DNA from: Tritrichomonas musculus
Taxonomy: Eukaryota; Parabasalia; Tritrichomonadida; Tritrichomonadidae
Direction of reading: 5' to 3'
NCBI GenBank assembly: GCA_039105265.1
Contig: JAPFFF010000007.1
Coordinates: 1,612,001-1,676,000 of the forward strand
DNA: 64,000 bases
In this document: positions 22,589-33,058 of the stretch, in pieces
How positions within the stretch are numbered: the first letter of the stretch is position 1
Layout of the letters: the number at the start of each line of letters is the position of its first letter
Program-made: the position numbers and the translations under genes
The notes under the pieces: generated by a model
The model's input: the letters and a program-made list of their open reading frames with translations, nothing else
The model's database searches: none
What the model was told of the DNA's origin: nothing

Positions 22589-23299
22589 ATGTATTTTGAT
22601 CAAGAAGTTGAACCACTTCCAATGGATGAGAGACGTAGACAAATATGTTTAGATATAACAAAGAAAATGATGGATTATCCATGCGCCAAATGTTTTTTAG
22701 AACCAGTTGATCCAAGTGAAAAAGAATATTTAGCTATCATTAAATCTCCTCAAGATCTCACATCTATTTTATCACGTCTTGAAAATTCAAACTATCAAAC
22801 TGTTGATTCATGGGAACAAGATGTTAATTTAATATGGTACAATGCCGAAAAGTTTAATGGTAGTAATTCATATATTTTTATTCTTGCTTCTCAACTTGCA
22901 AAACGATTTAACAATATTAAAAAAGCAATTGATATTGAGAGACTAGAAAATTGGACCAAATTATTTTATAAATTAGAGGCTCAACTGGATTCTTTAATGA
23001 AATCTTCACCACCACCAGCAAAAGAATATTTTCCAGCGGATTCAGAAGAAGAAGTTTCAGATGAAAAATTTTCAGAAACAGATTTATCAGCTTTGAAAAA
23101 TGCTTTAAAGGCATTAACAAAATCAAGCGATACTTTATATTTTTGCAATGTATTAAAACGATATGCACCTAATGTTGATATTAATGCAGAACCATTATCT
23201 ATTGATATTAGAGATTTACCAAATCATACACTTCATTTATTGAAAGAATATGCAGTTAAAAGGCATAAAGAAATTGGAAAACCATATCCATCGAGATAA
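22589..23299 (+). CDS. BET-like bromodomain protein (236 aa)
   Basis: One bromodomain at about residues 8-112. The helices read RRQICLDITKKMMDYPCAKC, then FLEPVDPSEKEYLAIIKSPQ, with YLAIIKSPQDLTSILSRLEN as the ZA-to-B region, and DVNLIWYNAEKFNGSN. Asn90 (KFN) is the acetyl-lysine-binding asparagine, so the pocket looks functional. Residues 145-160 are acidic (DSEEEVSDEKFSE). The C-terminal 60 residues contain IDIRDLPNHTLHLLKEY, similar to the start of the NET domain of BET proteins. The order (bromodomain, acidic linker, NET-like) marks it as a short single-bromodomain BET protein. It presumably reads acetylated histones in the nucleus. The decayed relative at 10,152-10,640 shows the family has been mobile in this genome. 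Confidence 0.88.
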   Translation: MYFDQEVEPLPMDERRRQICLDITKKMMDYPCAKCFLEPVDPSEKEYLAIIKSPQDLTSILSRLENSNYQTVDSWEQDVNLIWYNAEKFNGSNSYIFILASQLAKRFNNIKKAIDIERLENWTKLFYKLEAQLDSLMKSSPPPAKEYFPADSEEEVSDEKFSETDLSALKNALKALTKSSDTLYFCNVLKRYAPNVDINAEPLSIDIRDLPNHTLHLLKEYAVKRHKEIGKPYPSR

Positions 23300-23361
23300 T
23301 ATTAATAGATAATATCATTAATTAAAATTGTTATTCATTTTCAAATATTTTTTTATTATCT

Positions 23362-23699
23362 TTAAGGGACCACTATCAAATTCTATGTTAAAAATTCTAT
23401 GAGTTATCACAAAATTAATTGACTTAAAAAAAATTATTTATTGAGTATTTTTGCTATATTTTGGTATATATAAATTATATAAATTACATATCATTTATTT
23501 CTATTCTTCTTTTAAGCCTATTCCCTTTTTTCAATAAAAATTTAAAAGTTGAAAGGAGTAAAAATTTTACAAAAATGATCGGAATGGTGAAATTTTAAAG
23601 TTTTAAACTTTTTCCGAGATAACAACTATTGAATTTTCTTTTCTATGAGTTTTCTCAATATTGAAATGTTTACAAAAAAATATGATAGTGGTCCCTTAA
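23362..23699. mobile_element. TTAA MITE, copy 2 (338 bp, inverted relative to copy 1)
   Basis: Begins 62 bp after the bromodomain stop, with TTAAGGGACCACTATCA at 23,362-23,378 and the complement at 23,683-23,699. Near-identical to the reverse complement of 20,078-20,414. It contains no gene. It sits between the bromodomain gene and the kinase gene and may supply the 3' processing region of one or the promoter region of the other. Confidence 0.85.
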
Positions 23700-23947
23700 A
23701 ACTTTTTGAAATCCATCAAAACTCATTCAATCTCAAGATTTTAATATGGCATTTATTAATGATTATGGCATTATTAAAAGCAAAATATATGCCATTTTTT
23801 TTTTAAAAAAATAAAATTTTTTTTGAAATTTATAGTAAGGACCAAATAAACTTTCAAACAATTCTATTAGGTAATTGAAAATTAGAATAAAGTAAAAACA
23901 TTGAAATAACACTCAAGATTTTCCATTTTTCCCCAATATTTTTATAA

Positions 23948-26900
23948 ATGAAAAAAAAATATGAGGATTTTATTCAAAATATAAGAAAAAAACTTTCATC
24001 ACCAGTATTGGATAATGTTTATTCTGTTGAAATTAAAATATTTGAAGAACCAAATAAATATTTTGAAAAAGATATTGCTGATTTACGAAATCGAAACCCA
24101 GGCCCATTAACCATGTTTACCTTTTTTGAAGAAGAATATTTATTTCTTCGATATGAATCTCTTTTTGTAATATTAAATTTACATCAATCGATTAAGAATA
24201 AATTTGAACCTTTTAAGGACACAGAATACATACCAATATGCAATGAAGATATTGTCAAAATGAAAAAGTACTTCAAAGGATTAAAAATAAGAGAAGATTA
24301 TAAATTAGATCAGAAACAATTTGTAAATAAAGTTCTAGGGATTAGGCCAAATATCAAGCATCCTTTTTTTGAAATGACATTTAAACCACTTTTTTTCTAT
24401 CTAATTTATCGTTTTGATTATCCGAAATCTCTTTTTCAAGACGATTCATTTTTTGAATTTCGAAATAAAAAAATTTCCGAAAAAAATGATTATTTCAATG
24501 ACAAACAAAAATCAGGACATGACATAGATCAAAATAATTTTTTTCATATGAAGGACTTTATACGAATTGAAGACAAAAAAGCTTTTAATATAAATAAATA
24601 TCATATAGCACTTTATATTCCAACATTTCATCTTTTTGTATTGAAATATTCTGTTGAATATAGTGAAATGGAAAAGGAAATAGATTTTCATCAACATAAT
24701 AATTATTGGCTTTTTATTAAGTGTTATGGCTATTTTTATGATGGTAAAAATAGATATCTTGTATATAAATATATGTGTCAAGAAAATTTTATTAATTATT
24801 GTCAATCTGCAAATAGAACAAGTCGTCTTATTAATCTTTTAAGACTTCTATTTGCAATGGATTATCTGCATTCAAAAGGATATATTTATCGAAATCTTAG
24901 GGCATCTAAAGTGATTCTTGATGATGAAAATTTGGTTTATTTGAGTAATTTTTCTTATGTATGGAAAGCTGATGAAGAAGGAACTTTTGAAAGCCAAGTT
25001 GGAACAACCATTATGATGTCAAATGAACAAAATTCTGGATTTATTTCATTTTCAACTGATATTTATTCGCTTGGAAAAATGATTTTGCTTTTGTTTAACG
25101 GAGAATATTACGTAAATAAAGAAGATAAATCATATGAACATTTTCTCGGAGAATTTGCAAAACTGAAAGGAAACTATGGAAAGTTGAATGACGTTGTTGA
25201 TCGTTGTTTAAAAGAAAATGGAAATGCAAGAATAACAACCAAGGAATTTATTAATCAAATAGATGAAATAATTCAAACTTTTCCAAACGAAAATATAGAT
25301 AAACAAAAAGTTTATCAACATCTCAAATTATTAAAAGAAAAATCATTGAAATACATTGTTTGGAAATATAATATAAAAAACTTCGTCGAATTCTTTAAAA
25401 ATAATTTTATTGATATCAATGCTAATGATAAAAATACTAATGATAAAAATACTAATGATAAAAATACTAATGATAAAAATACTAATGATAAAAATACTAA
25501 TGATAAAAATACTAATGATGATAAACAATCTAAAAAGACAATATTTGATTTTCCTATTTTTCAACAAGGAAAAAATCAACCAGATATGCTCAAAGATGTT
25601 GATATAAACACAATTAGATCTGTGAATGAATTATTTGATATTAATTTGTTTAAAGTAGAATCATATGAAAAAGATAAAGATATTTTTAATGACTTTTTCA
25701 AAAATAGTTTTGCTCCATTCATTGTTGTTGGCATTGAAAAAGTTAATGATCAAAAATATCTTTTTATTGCTTTTGAAGCATCTTTTTTAATTTGCAAATT
25801 ATCAATACTAGAAGAAGACAATCATTTTTATGAAAAGAAATTAATGAACTTATTTCAATCAAACCTTTTCATTTATACAACAACTGAAGAACAATTGAAT
25901 GAATTTTCAAAAATATTCAATACAAATAAAATGAAAATTATGAAAGATGAAATTTTCTTTAGATTAATAAAAAGTTTCCTTTTGAAATCAAAAGAAGAAC
26001 AACAATTAATTTCTGATGAATATGCAATTAAAGCTTATCCATTAATAATCGGATATTCAATTAAAAGATTCTATTTTCGAAAGGAACAATTCAATGATCC
26101 TTACTTTTTTAATTACGATAAAATTTGTAGATATGTAAGAGACAGATATTTTTATGATAAAGATTTCTACATTTTAGAAACGATTGATACAAGTCGTAAC
26201 ATTGGATGGTTTATTCCAACTCGTCAAATATTCACAATTTTTGTATTTAAATCAAAAAAGGATCTTAATTTGCCATCATACAAATATAACATCAACCATC
26301 CTTCAATTACTCTTTATTTTGGTTATTTGGAACAAAATGAAAACTTACAACCAGATCAAGATAGATTGTATTATTATTTGTATGAAATAACAAATGATTA
26401 TTCATTGAATCAACTATTGAATTTAAAATCACCTATCTTAGAAGATCCTACAATTAAATGTAAAATTGTTATTAATTTACTTTGTTCATATGATTATCTT
26501 AACAGACAATTGATTGATGATAAAATAATCTCAGAAAATTTTATTGATTCGAAATACATTTTTATTGATGTTAATTTGAATGTGAAAATTATTTATCCTT
26601 TTATTTTGCCGGAGGAAACGATAGAGAAAAGTATGATGAACTTTTCATTAATATTACTCTCATTGTATTATAGCAGTAAAGGTATCGATTTATCTTGTAA
26701 CATAGCAGAAAAAAGTTTTGAAAAAATTCCAAATAATTATTCAATTCCCGAAGACAAATATCCACTTTATTTCATATATAACAAATGCGCCAATATTCAA
26801 AAAGAATCACTAAATAACAAAAAAAATGCTATTTATGACATTATTGGCTTTATTTTTAATGATTCAAATTTGTTTGGTCCAGTAAATCAATTTTCAATTG

Positions 26901-29900
26901 CAAACGAATTTAAAATATTAAAAATTAATTATGAAAGAGGAAATTATCGAATTTCTTTCAAAATTAAAGGAGAATTCTTTTTCAATGATTCAACATTACC
27001 AAAAGATATAAAAGACTTCACTATTTATTATTTGCTTCTGGAAAAAGAAATTTTTTTTAATGAACTTTTACAAAGAAAAACTTCTCCTTTAATTTCATTT
27101 TTTCTTGATAAAATTGAAGGACAAATGACATTCATCATGTGCTATTCAAAAGTTATTATAATTTATCATATCTTCGGTGATTTGTCTGATTTTGAATCTT
27201 TTCTTCTTAATTTTAATGATAAAGTTTTGTTTCCAATCAATGAAACAAGTTTATATAATTTCCAAAAAATATTTCAATCAATTTCAAACACTTTCAATTT
27301 AGTAATTGATCCAAAATTGCTTGAAAAAAATATAGATGATATAGCAACACAACTTCAAAAAAATCAAAATCAGCTTGATTTTTCTTGTTTAAAAGTGGTT
27401 ATTTTATATCTAATTAAAAGATATGATTTTAAATCAAAAGATTTTGATGATTCTTCATTTCAAGTTTCTCCGATTAATGAATTTACAACATTCAATAAAA
27501 ATGACTTCTTTTTACTTCATGCAATTGGGATTGGTGCCACTTCCACAATAATATTAGCCATTCATAAATCAACCTTTCATGTTTTTGTAATTAAAAATTT
27601 TAAAACCGATTTTGACACACTTTTTCAAAGGGAACTAGGCATCTATTCAAAATATTTTGAAACACTCGGACCATTCATAGTAAAATGTTACGGTTTCATT
27701 CGAAATTCATTCATGTTGGTCTTTGATTACATGGCAAATGGAACACTAAATATCATTCGTGAAAAGAAATTAATTGATGACACAATAAACACAAAAGTTG
27801 TTTTAAGAATTCTATCTTCAATTGCATTTCTTCATTCAGAAAGAATGATTTACAAAGATTTGAAGCCAGAAAACATTTTGTTTAATCATGATTTCGAACC
27901 TTTTCTTACTGATCTTGGTGCAATTTCAAATGAAGAAAATGTTACATCTCATTTTGGAAATCCTTTGTTTGCAGCTCCTGAATTTTTGAATGATAAAGAA
28001 TACAAGAATAAAGTGGACGTTTATTCATTTGGCCTTTTATTATTTTATATCTGTACTGACAATGAAGATTTCATTACAAAAAACCAGATTGTGAAACAAC
28101 AATTGATACCAACTCGTTGTCATATTTATCAAAATATTTACACACAATCGACAAAAGAAGATCAAAGAAATAGACCAAATTCAATTGATTTGTTATTTGA
28201 AATAATTTATAATGAACTCTTCTTTCCAAACACAAATAAAGATGAAATTTACTTATTAGTAAATCAAATTGTTACTGACATAAATTTTAAAGATCAAGAA
28301 ATATACAAACCATTCTTTATAATGAAAGGAATTGCATATCAAGAAGATTTTGAACTTGCTTTGGAATTGATTGAAGAAAGTGAACTTCAAATACTTGAAA
28401 ATGAACTTTTATGCAATGAATTAGCAAACATTTATATGTTTGATATCAAAGATTATCAAAAAGCATTCGAATACTATTCCATTGCTTCAGATAAAGGCAA
28501 TTATAAAGCTGAAAATATGATTGGAATTGGCTATTATACTGGCGTTTTCGGCGAGAAAAATTTTTCGAAAGCTTTAGACATTTTTGATATGATTAAAGAC
28601 GAAGATTCAGATGCATTAAATAACTATGCTTATTTATTAGCATTTGGATCAGTTGACCAACAAGATAAAGAATTTGAAGATGATCAAAAAAGACTAAAAA
28701 CAGCTGTTTCTTTTTTTCATAAAGCAATCAAAAAATCAAACAAAAAAGAGTCATTCATTAATCTCGGCGACATTTATTCAAAAACAGACATTCCTAAAGC
28801 AATTAGGTTTTATATTCAAGCTTGTGATTTTAACTTTGATATCCCTTATCTTAGACTGGCTGATTTGTGTGTCATAAATAATGGGGTCATTAATAAAAAG
28901 GGTGCCGATTATTATTATGAAAAGGCACTGAAAATAAATAAAAATTTGGATACTTACAGACAAATTTACAACTATTATTTGAACGCAAGATTAGAATGTA
29001 GTGAAGAATTCGTAATTGAATGCTTAATTGCTTTGAAGGAATTTTTTCAAATCGGCCTGATTTATTACAATAGAAATGATCTCGATGTGGCGAAAGAATA
29101 TTTTCTTAAAGCTTCAAAAAAAGGTAATTCTCATGCACAAAATTACCTTGGCATCATTTATTTTAATGAAGAGAGAAAAAAAGGCCTTTTATCTGATAAT
29201 AGTCAATCTTTAAAATATTTTAAAAAGGCTGCTAAAGATAAAAACAATTTCATCGCACAATATAACCTTGGCTTAATTTATTATATACATTGTGAAACAA
29301 AATCGTATTTTAAAGCATTTCAACTTTTTTTTAATACTCAAGAAAAATTGGCCAAATCAAATGTCAAATTAGGTCAAATTTATGAAAATGCTATAAATAT
29401 AGAAAAAGCTATTTATTTTTATGAAAAAGCTTTAGAATTAAGTCATGATGGCTATCCATCATTATTAAACAAAATTGGATTATTTTATGCAACCGGAGAT
29501 GGGGTTGCGATGAGTGATTCCAAGGCAATACAATATTTTAAAAAAGCTCATCTTTTAAATTATTTAGCCGCATCTAATAATTTAGGCCTCATTCTGATGC
29601 ACTGTTATAAAAAGGGAAATTCTATTGAAGAAGCTTATGGCCATTTCTTTTATCTTCATGAATATTATAAATATATTTTATCGTCGTGCAATCTCGGATT
29701 TTATTATGAAGAATCCCAACGAATTGATGATTCAATTCATTATTTCGAAGAAGCATTAAAAAATTTTAAAAGAAAATATATGAATAATGAATCTCAACAA
29801 TCTGATAATGCTAATACAGAAACTCAAGATGAATTAACCTTATTAAAAGAAGCGAATGATAATATATTAGGTGAAAATAACGAACAAGATGAATGCTTAT

Positions 29901-31750
29901 TTATTATTATATTTTATACCTATATGCTGATTTTATCATATTATTTAAGCATATATGATCAAAACCTTAATTCAAAGAGAGCGGTTGAATATCATTTCAA
30001 AGATTTACTAACCTTTTATCGCAAATTCAATTTAAGCAAAATCATCAAAAATCTGAACGATCACAATGATATTGCTCAAAAAGAACAAATTAATACTTAT
30101 TTTGATGATTTTTTCACTGAAAATATTTCAAAATCATTTTTGACCTTCAAAGATCTAAAATTTTTACTTTCAATTGAAATAAAAGTATTAAAAAAAGAAA
30201 TTCATAAAAATCAACTTGAAATTTTATTTTGCCATCATCGCAGATCAAAAAATGACGAGGAAAGACACATACAAAATAATTTATTTTATTCATATTTCTT
30301 AAATTTGCAAGGAGACCAATCAATTAATTCAATATCTAATTATGTTAATAATGTTTTTTCAGATATAGCTCCAATACATAATTTTCAAATAGATGCTCAT
30401 TTTAGTTTTCTCAACCTTTATCCAGAAGAACTTTGCTTAGGAGAATTATATTCACCAATTAAATTTTTCTTTATTTCAAAACTTAATTCAAAAATCAAAG
30501 GGCAAATCAAACGAATAGCAGAAGGTGCCAAGTATTTTTTCTATGAAACAAGATCTCATGAAAATAGCATGATTTTTTCATTAATAGTCAATAATTATTT
30601 TTGGATTTTTTTTCCAACAAGCAAAAATCAAATGCTTAAGAACCAAGATGAAATTTTTTTACTTCTTCCTGATCAAATCAAGATAGAAGAAAGCCAAGTA
30701 AGCCAATATTTTTCACAGAAAGAATTCGATACATATTTGGCCTATATACATCAATTTCTTCTCAAAAATAAAACAGATTTAAAAATGTCATTTATCAAAG
30801 CAATTTCGTATTATTCTTTGTTACACCATTATTTTTATCCAAATCAACAAACCAATTCAGAAACTGAATTTGATAGTTCATATTATTTAAGATTAAAAGA
30901 AATTGAAGAACACAAGTATAAAATCATAAATATACAAACAAATTCTGTTTTCATGCTCAAAGAAAACGAAAGTAAAGAAGAACGAAAAGAAGAAATCAAC
31001 TTTTATTCATACTTTTCATTTTTTCAATTTAAAATGATCGTTCCGAAATTAATTGGGAAAGTTGAATATGAGAATTCACTCATATACGAGTACTTTGACA
31101 ATTTCAGCGACTTTTTCGATGAGAAATGGCCAGAACTCGACAATACAAACAAGACCCTAATTTTGGCAAAAATGGTCAATTTAATTCACCATCTCCATTT
31201 GAAAGATGTGATTCTCTGTGGCCTTCAGCTTGACTCGTTTTCAATCAGGAATGATCAAAACGGTTTTGACATCCGTGTAAATGATCTGTACCACTTTCAC
31301 AAGCCCGACTATTCTGTGCTCTCTGATTCAGAATATGTTGCACCTGAAATTAAAGAAAAGTCAGACAATATTTCATATTTGTCGGACATTTTTTCTCTTG
31401 GCAAAATTGCCGAAAAACTTGGCTTCTTTTCAAAAGAGCTAAACATCTTCGACTTCTGCAGATCAGAGAATCCAAATGATCGACCAAATACGCTCACAAT
31501 TATGATATATATTCATAGTGGTGAAAATTACTTTGAAAATGTCGATACGCAAATTGTTAACAGTTTCATTGAGGCAGCCATTCTAGAAAGTGTGAAAGCA
31601 GGCTCAAAATTGGAGCTCTCAAATGAATTCAAAACAATCCTCAGCAAAAAGTCAAAATTTGCTGAGCTGACAACAAAAATAGAGAATTTTAAAAAACAAT
31701 CCAAAAAGTCTAAAATCAATTCTCTCTTAAACCAACAAAACAATGAATAA
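23948..31750 (+). CDS. Giant multi-kinase-domain protein with Sel1 repeats (2,600 aa)
   Basis: One uninterrupted frame. Domains in order: a kinase-like fold at about 215-425 with YRNLRASKVIL in place of HRDLKxxN and SNFSYVW in place of DFG (a pseudokinase); six NDKNT repeats (493-522); a more degenerate kinase-like region at about 735-960; and an apparently competent kinase at about 1,183-1,420. The last has a glycine-rich loop GIGATS, VIK (Lys1216), YKDLKPEN (Asp1304), TDLG for DFG (Asp1322) and APE (Glu1345). Then come Sel1/TPR-like repeats at about 1,500-1,945 (for example FEYYSIASDKGNYKAENMIG). A last pseudokinase at about 2,355-2,530 (LILAKMVNLIHHLHLKDVIL, SEYVAPEIKEKSDN) lacks the catalytic Asp. 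The class is TKL-like, as common in trichomonads. Third positions turn visibly richer in G/C from about 31,050. Substrate unknown; probably a scaffolded signalling kinase. Confidence 0.85.
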   Translation: MKKKYEDFIQNIRKKLSSPVLDNVYSVEIKIFEEPNKYFEKDIADLRNRNPGPLTMFTFFEEEYLFLRYESLFVILNLHQSIKNKFEPFKDTEYIPICNEDIVKMKKYFKGLKIREDYKLDQKQFVNKVLGIRPNIKHPFFEMTFKPLFFYLIYRFDYPKSLFQDDSFFEFRNKKISEKNDYFNDKQKSGHDIDQNNFFHMKDFIRIEDKKAFNINKYHIALYIPTFHLFVLKYSVEYSEMEKEIDFHQHNNYWLFIKCYGYFYDGKNRYLVYKYMCQENFINYCQSANRTSRLINLLRLLFAMDYLHSKGYIYRNLRASKVILDDENLVYLSNFSYVWKADEEGTFESQVGTTIMMSNEQNSGFISFSTDIYSLGKMILLLFNGEYYVNKEDKSYEHFLGEFAKLKGNYGKLNDVVDRCLKENGNARITTKEFINQIDEIIQTFPNENIDKQKVYQHLKLLKEKSLKYIVWKYNIKNFVEFFKNNFIDINANDKNTNDKNTNDKNTNDKNTNDKNTNDKNTNDDKQSKKTIFDFPIFQQGKNQPDMLKDVDINTIRSVNELFDINLFKVESYEKDKDIFNDFFKNSFAPFIVVGIEKVNDQKYLFIAFEASFLICKLSILEEDNHFYEKKLMNLFQSNLFIYTTTEEQLNEFSKIFNTNKMKIMKDEIFFRLIKSFLLKSKEEQQLISDEYAIKAYPLIIGYSIKRFYFRKEQFNDPYFFNYDKICRYVRDRYFYDKDFYILETIDTSRNIGWFIPTRQIFTIFVFKSKKDLNLPSYKYNINHPSITLYFGYLEQNENLQPDQDRLYYYLYEITNDYSLNQLLNLKSPILEDPTIKCKIVINLLCSYDYLNRQLIDDKIISENFIDSKYIFIDVNLNVKIIYPFILPEETIEKSMMNFSLILLSLYYSSKGIDLSCNIAEKSFEKIPNNYSIPEDKYPLYFIYNKCANIQKESLNNKKNAIYDIIGFIFNDSNLFGPVNQFSIANEFKILKINYERGNYRISFKIKGEFFFNDSTLPKDIKDFTIYYLLLEKEIFFNELLQRKTSPLISFFLDKIEGQMTFIMCYSKVIIIYHIFGDLSDFESFLLNFNDKVLFPINETSLYNFQKIFQSISNTFNLVIDPKLLEKNIDDIATQLQKNQNQLDFSCLKVVILYLIKRYDFKSKDFDDSSFQVSPINEFTTFNKNDFFLLHAIGIGATSTIILAIHKSTFHVFVIKNFKTDFDTLFQRELGIYSKYFETLGPFIVKCYGFIRNSFMLVFDYMANGTLNIIREKKLIDDTINTKVVLRILSSIAFLHSERMIYKDLKPENILFNHDFEPFLTDLGAISNEENVTSHFGNPLFAAPEFLNDKEYKNKVDVYSFGLLLFYICTDNEDFITKNQIVKQQLIPTRCHIYQNIYTQSTKEDQRNRPNSIDLLFEIIYNELFFPNTNKDEIYLLVNQIVTDINFKDQEIYKPFFIMKGIAYQEDFELALELIEESELQILENELLCNELANIYMFDIKDYQKAFEYYSIASDKGNYKAENMIGIGYYTGVFGEKNFSKALDIFDMIKDEDSDALNNYAYLLAFGSVDQQDKEFEDDQKRLKTAVSFFHKAIKKSNKKESFINLGDIYSKTDIPKAIRFYIQACDFNFDIPYLRLADLCVINNGVINKKGADYYYEKALKINKNLDTYRQIYNYYLNARLECSEEFVIECLIALKEFFQIGLIYYNRNDLDVAKEYFLKASKKGNSHAQNYLGIIYFNEERKKGLLSDNSQSLKYFKKAAKDKNNFIAQYNLGLIYYIHCETKSYFKAFQLFFNTQEKLAKSNVKLGQIYENAINIEKAIYFYEKALELSHDGYPSLLNKIGLFYATGDGVAMSDSKAIQYFKKAHLLNYLAASNNLGLILMHCYKKGNSIEEAYGHFFYLHEYYKYILSSCNLGFYYEESQRIDDSIHYFEEALKNFKRKYMNNESQQSDNANTETQDELTLLKEANDNILGENNEQDECLFIIIFYTYMLILSYYLSIYDQNLNSKRAVEYHFKDLLTFYRKFNLSKIIKNLNDHNDIAQKEQINTYFDDFFTENISKSFLTFKDLKFLLSIEIKVLKKEIHKNQLEILFCHHRRSKNDEERHIQNNLFYSYFLNLQGDQSINSISNYVNNVFSDIAPIHNFQIDAHFSFLNLYPEELCLGELYSPIKFFFISKLNSKIKGQIKRIAEGAKYFFYETRSHENSMIFSLIVNNYFWIFFPTSKNQMLKNQDEIFLLLPDQIKIEESQVSQYFSQKEFDTYLAYIHQFLLKNKTDLKMSFIKAISYYSLLHHYFYPNQQTNSETEFDSSYYLRLKEIEEHKYKIINIQTNSVFMLKENESKEERKEEINFYSYFSFFQFKMIVPKLIGKVEYENSLIYEYFDNFSDFFDEKWPELDNTNKTLILAKMVNLIHHLHLKDVILCGLQLDSFSIRNDQNGFDIRVNDLYHFHKPDYSVLSDSEYVAPEIKEKSDNISYLSDIFSLGKIAEKLGFFSKELNIFDFCRSENPNDRPNTLTIMIYIHSGENYFENVDTQIVNSFIEAAILESVKAGSKLELSNEFKTILSKKSKFAELTTKIENFKKQSKKSKINSLLNQQNNE
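25424..25513. repeat. 15-bp coding tandem repeat (six NDKNT units)
   Basis: Six exact copies of AATGATAAAAATACT within the kinase gene. They join the first kinase-like domain to the next and are probably length-variable between strains. Confidence 0.95.
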
Positions 31751-32020
31751 TTTGATAATTCAAAAGCTGAAACAAGAAATTTTTATTTTCATGCATTTTT
31801 TTTTTTAATTTGATTTAGTGAAGACACTTACTCTTTGTTTTATATATATTTGATATTTTTGTATTACAATTAAATGTTAATAATAATTCATATTTATTTA
31901 CTTATTTTTTTGTTTTTCAATTAGATTGATTTTGATTTCAATGAAAAAATAGAAAATGAATTTTTTTTTTAATTTTTGTTTACTTGAAATGAGCGTGATC
32001 ACGTGAATGCTGAAAAATAA

Positions 32021-33058
32021 TTAGAATGAGTAAGAGTAGGATGGATTGTATGAGTTTTGAAATCGAGGCTTCATTTGTTGTATTTTCATTTGGTGAAATT
32101 GATTCAATTGCTTCTTACGTTTCATAATTCGTTTCCAAATCATGAATCTTCTCATTCTTTGATATTGAATCCATTTCTTATTATCTATCATCATTGGATT
32201 CTTTTGATTGAATCTTCTCAATCTTTGCATTTGATTCATTCGCCTGTTTAATCTCATTCTTCTCATTTGATTGAATTGTCTCCATCTTCTGTTGATATGA
32301 GTCATATGATTCTTTCTTTGAATTTGGTTCAATTTTCGATATGAATTCAATGGAAACATCTGATTTCTTTGCTGAATCATGCGTCTCATGTTCACCATTC
32401 TTCTCATTCCTTTGAATCTTATCCATTCTTCAAAATTGTCAAAACATCCATTTCGATTGAATTGATTATAATAATAATCCATGATTGATGAGCGATGATG
32501 CCTGCGATGATTCTTTGGTACCCAAAATTGTTCCTTTGATTCACATTCACGATGATGCTGATGATTGTGGTGGCAATGATGATTTTGCTCACATTTTGGT
32601 TGCTCGTGGAATGATTGCTTGAATGAATTGAATTGTTTATGATTGCAATTGCGGCTTCGTTTATGATTGCGATGGCGATGATGAAGATGACATTTTGGTT
32701 TTTCTTTCATTTGATCAATATTATCATGCTGAACAATTGGGATGAAATGATTCTCATTAATGAAAAGTGGTTTTGAATACCTGAGATCCAAACAATGACA
32801 TTTTGCATGCGGAAATTGTCTGTCATTTCCAAACCAGTAATAATGACTATTAAATTGACAATATGGCAGATAAGGAAGATAAGTTTGATAATGCTGGTTA
32901 AATTGTGTTGATCTCCATTGTCCAAAATGTTGATGATAATATGAAGAACGACAGGGATTAAATTGATTAAAATGAGGATAATATGAATTGAATTTATGGC
33001 TATCATAGCGGACTGGCGTGTTTGGCGGAGGATTTCCACCGATGAAAACGGCATGCAT
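32021..33058 (-). CDS. His/Asn/Arg-rich tail of the RCC1-like gene, in a shifted frame (345 aa)
   Basis: An open frame of low-complexity character: first Tyr/Asn/Phe-rich, then His-rich (around HHRHRNHKRS and HHCHHNHQHH), then a long stretch rich in Arg, Met and Gln (MRRM, QRLRRFNQ) ending YSYSF. Its own first residues, MHAVFIGGNPPPNTPV, are the usual ending of the RCC1-repeat part in trichomonad RCC1-like proteins. Read a few codons further upstream this frame gives FCVAGNCMHAVFIGG, which also fits that family. So this is not an independent gene but the continuation of the RCC1 frame at 33,063-34,155. It is separated from it by a frame change near 33,075. The tail is strongly basic and may bind nucleic acid or metal; function unknown. 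Confidence 0.55.
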   Translation of the reverse strand: MHAVFIGGNPPPNTPVRYDSHKFNSYYPHFNQFNPCRSSYYHQHFGQWRSTQFNQHYQTYLPYLPYCQFNSHYYWFGNDRQFPHAKCHCLDLRYSKPLFINENHFIPIVQHDNIDQMKEKPKCHLHHRHRNHKRSRNCNHKQFNSFKQSFHEQPKCEQNHHCHHNHQHHRECESKEQFWVPKNHRRHHRSSIMDYYYNQFNRNGCFDNFEEWIRFKGMRRMVNMRRMIQQRNQMFPLNSYRKLNQIQRKNHMTHINRRWRQFNQMRRMRLNRRMNQMQRLRRFNQKNPMMIDNKKWIQYQRMRRFMIWKRIMKRKKQLNQFHQMKIQQMKPRFQNSYNPSYSYSF

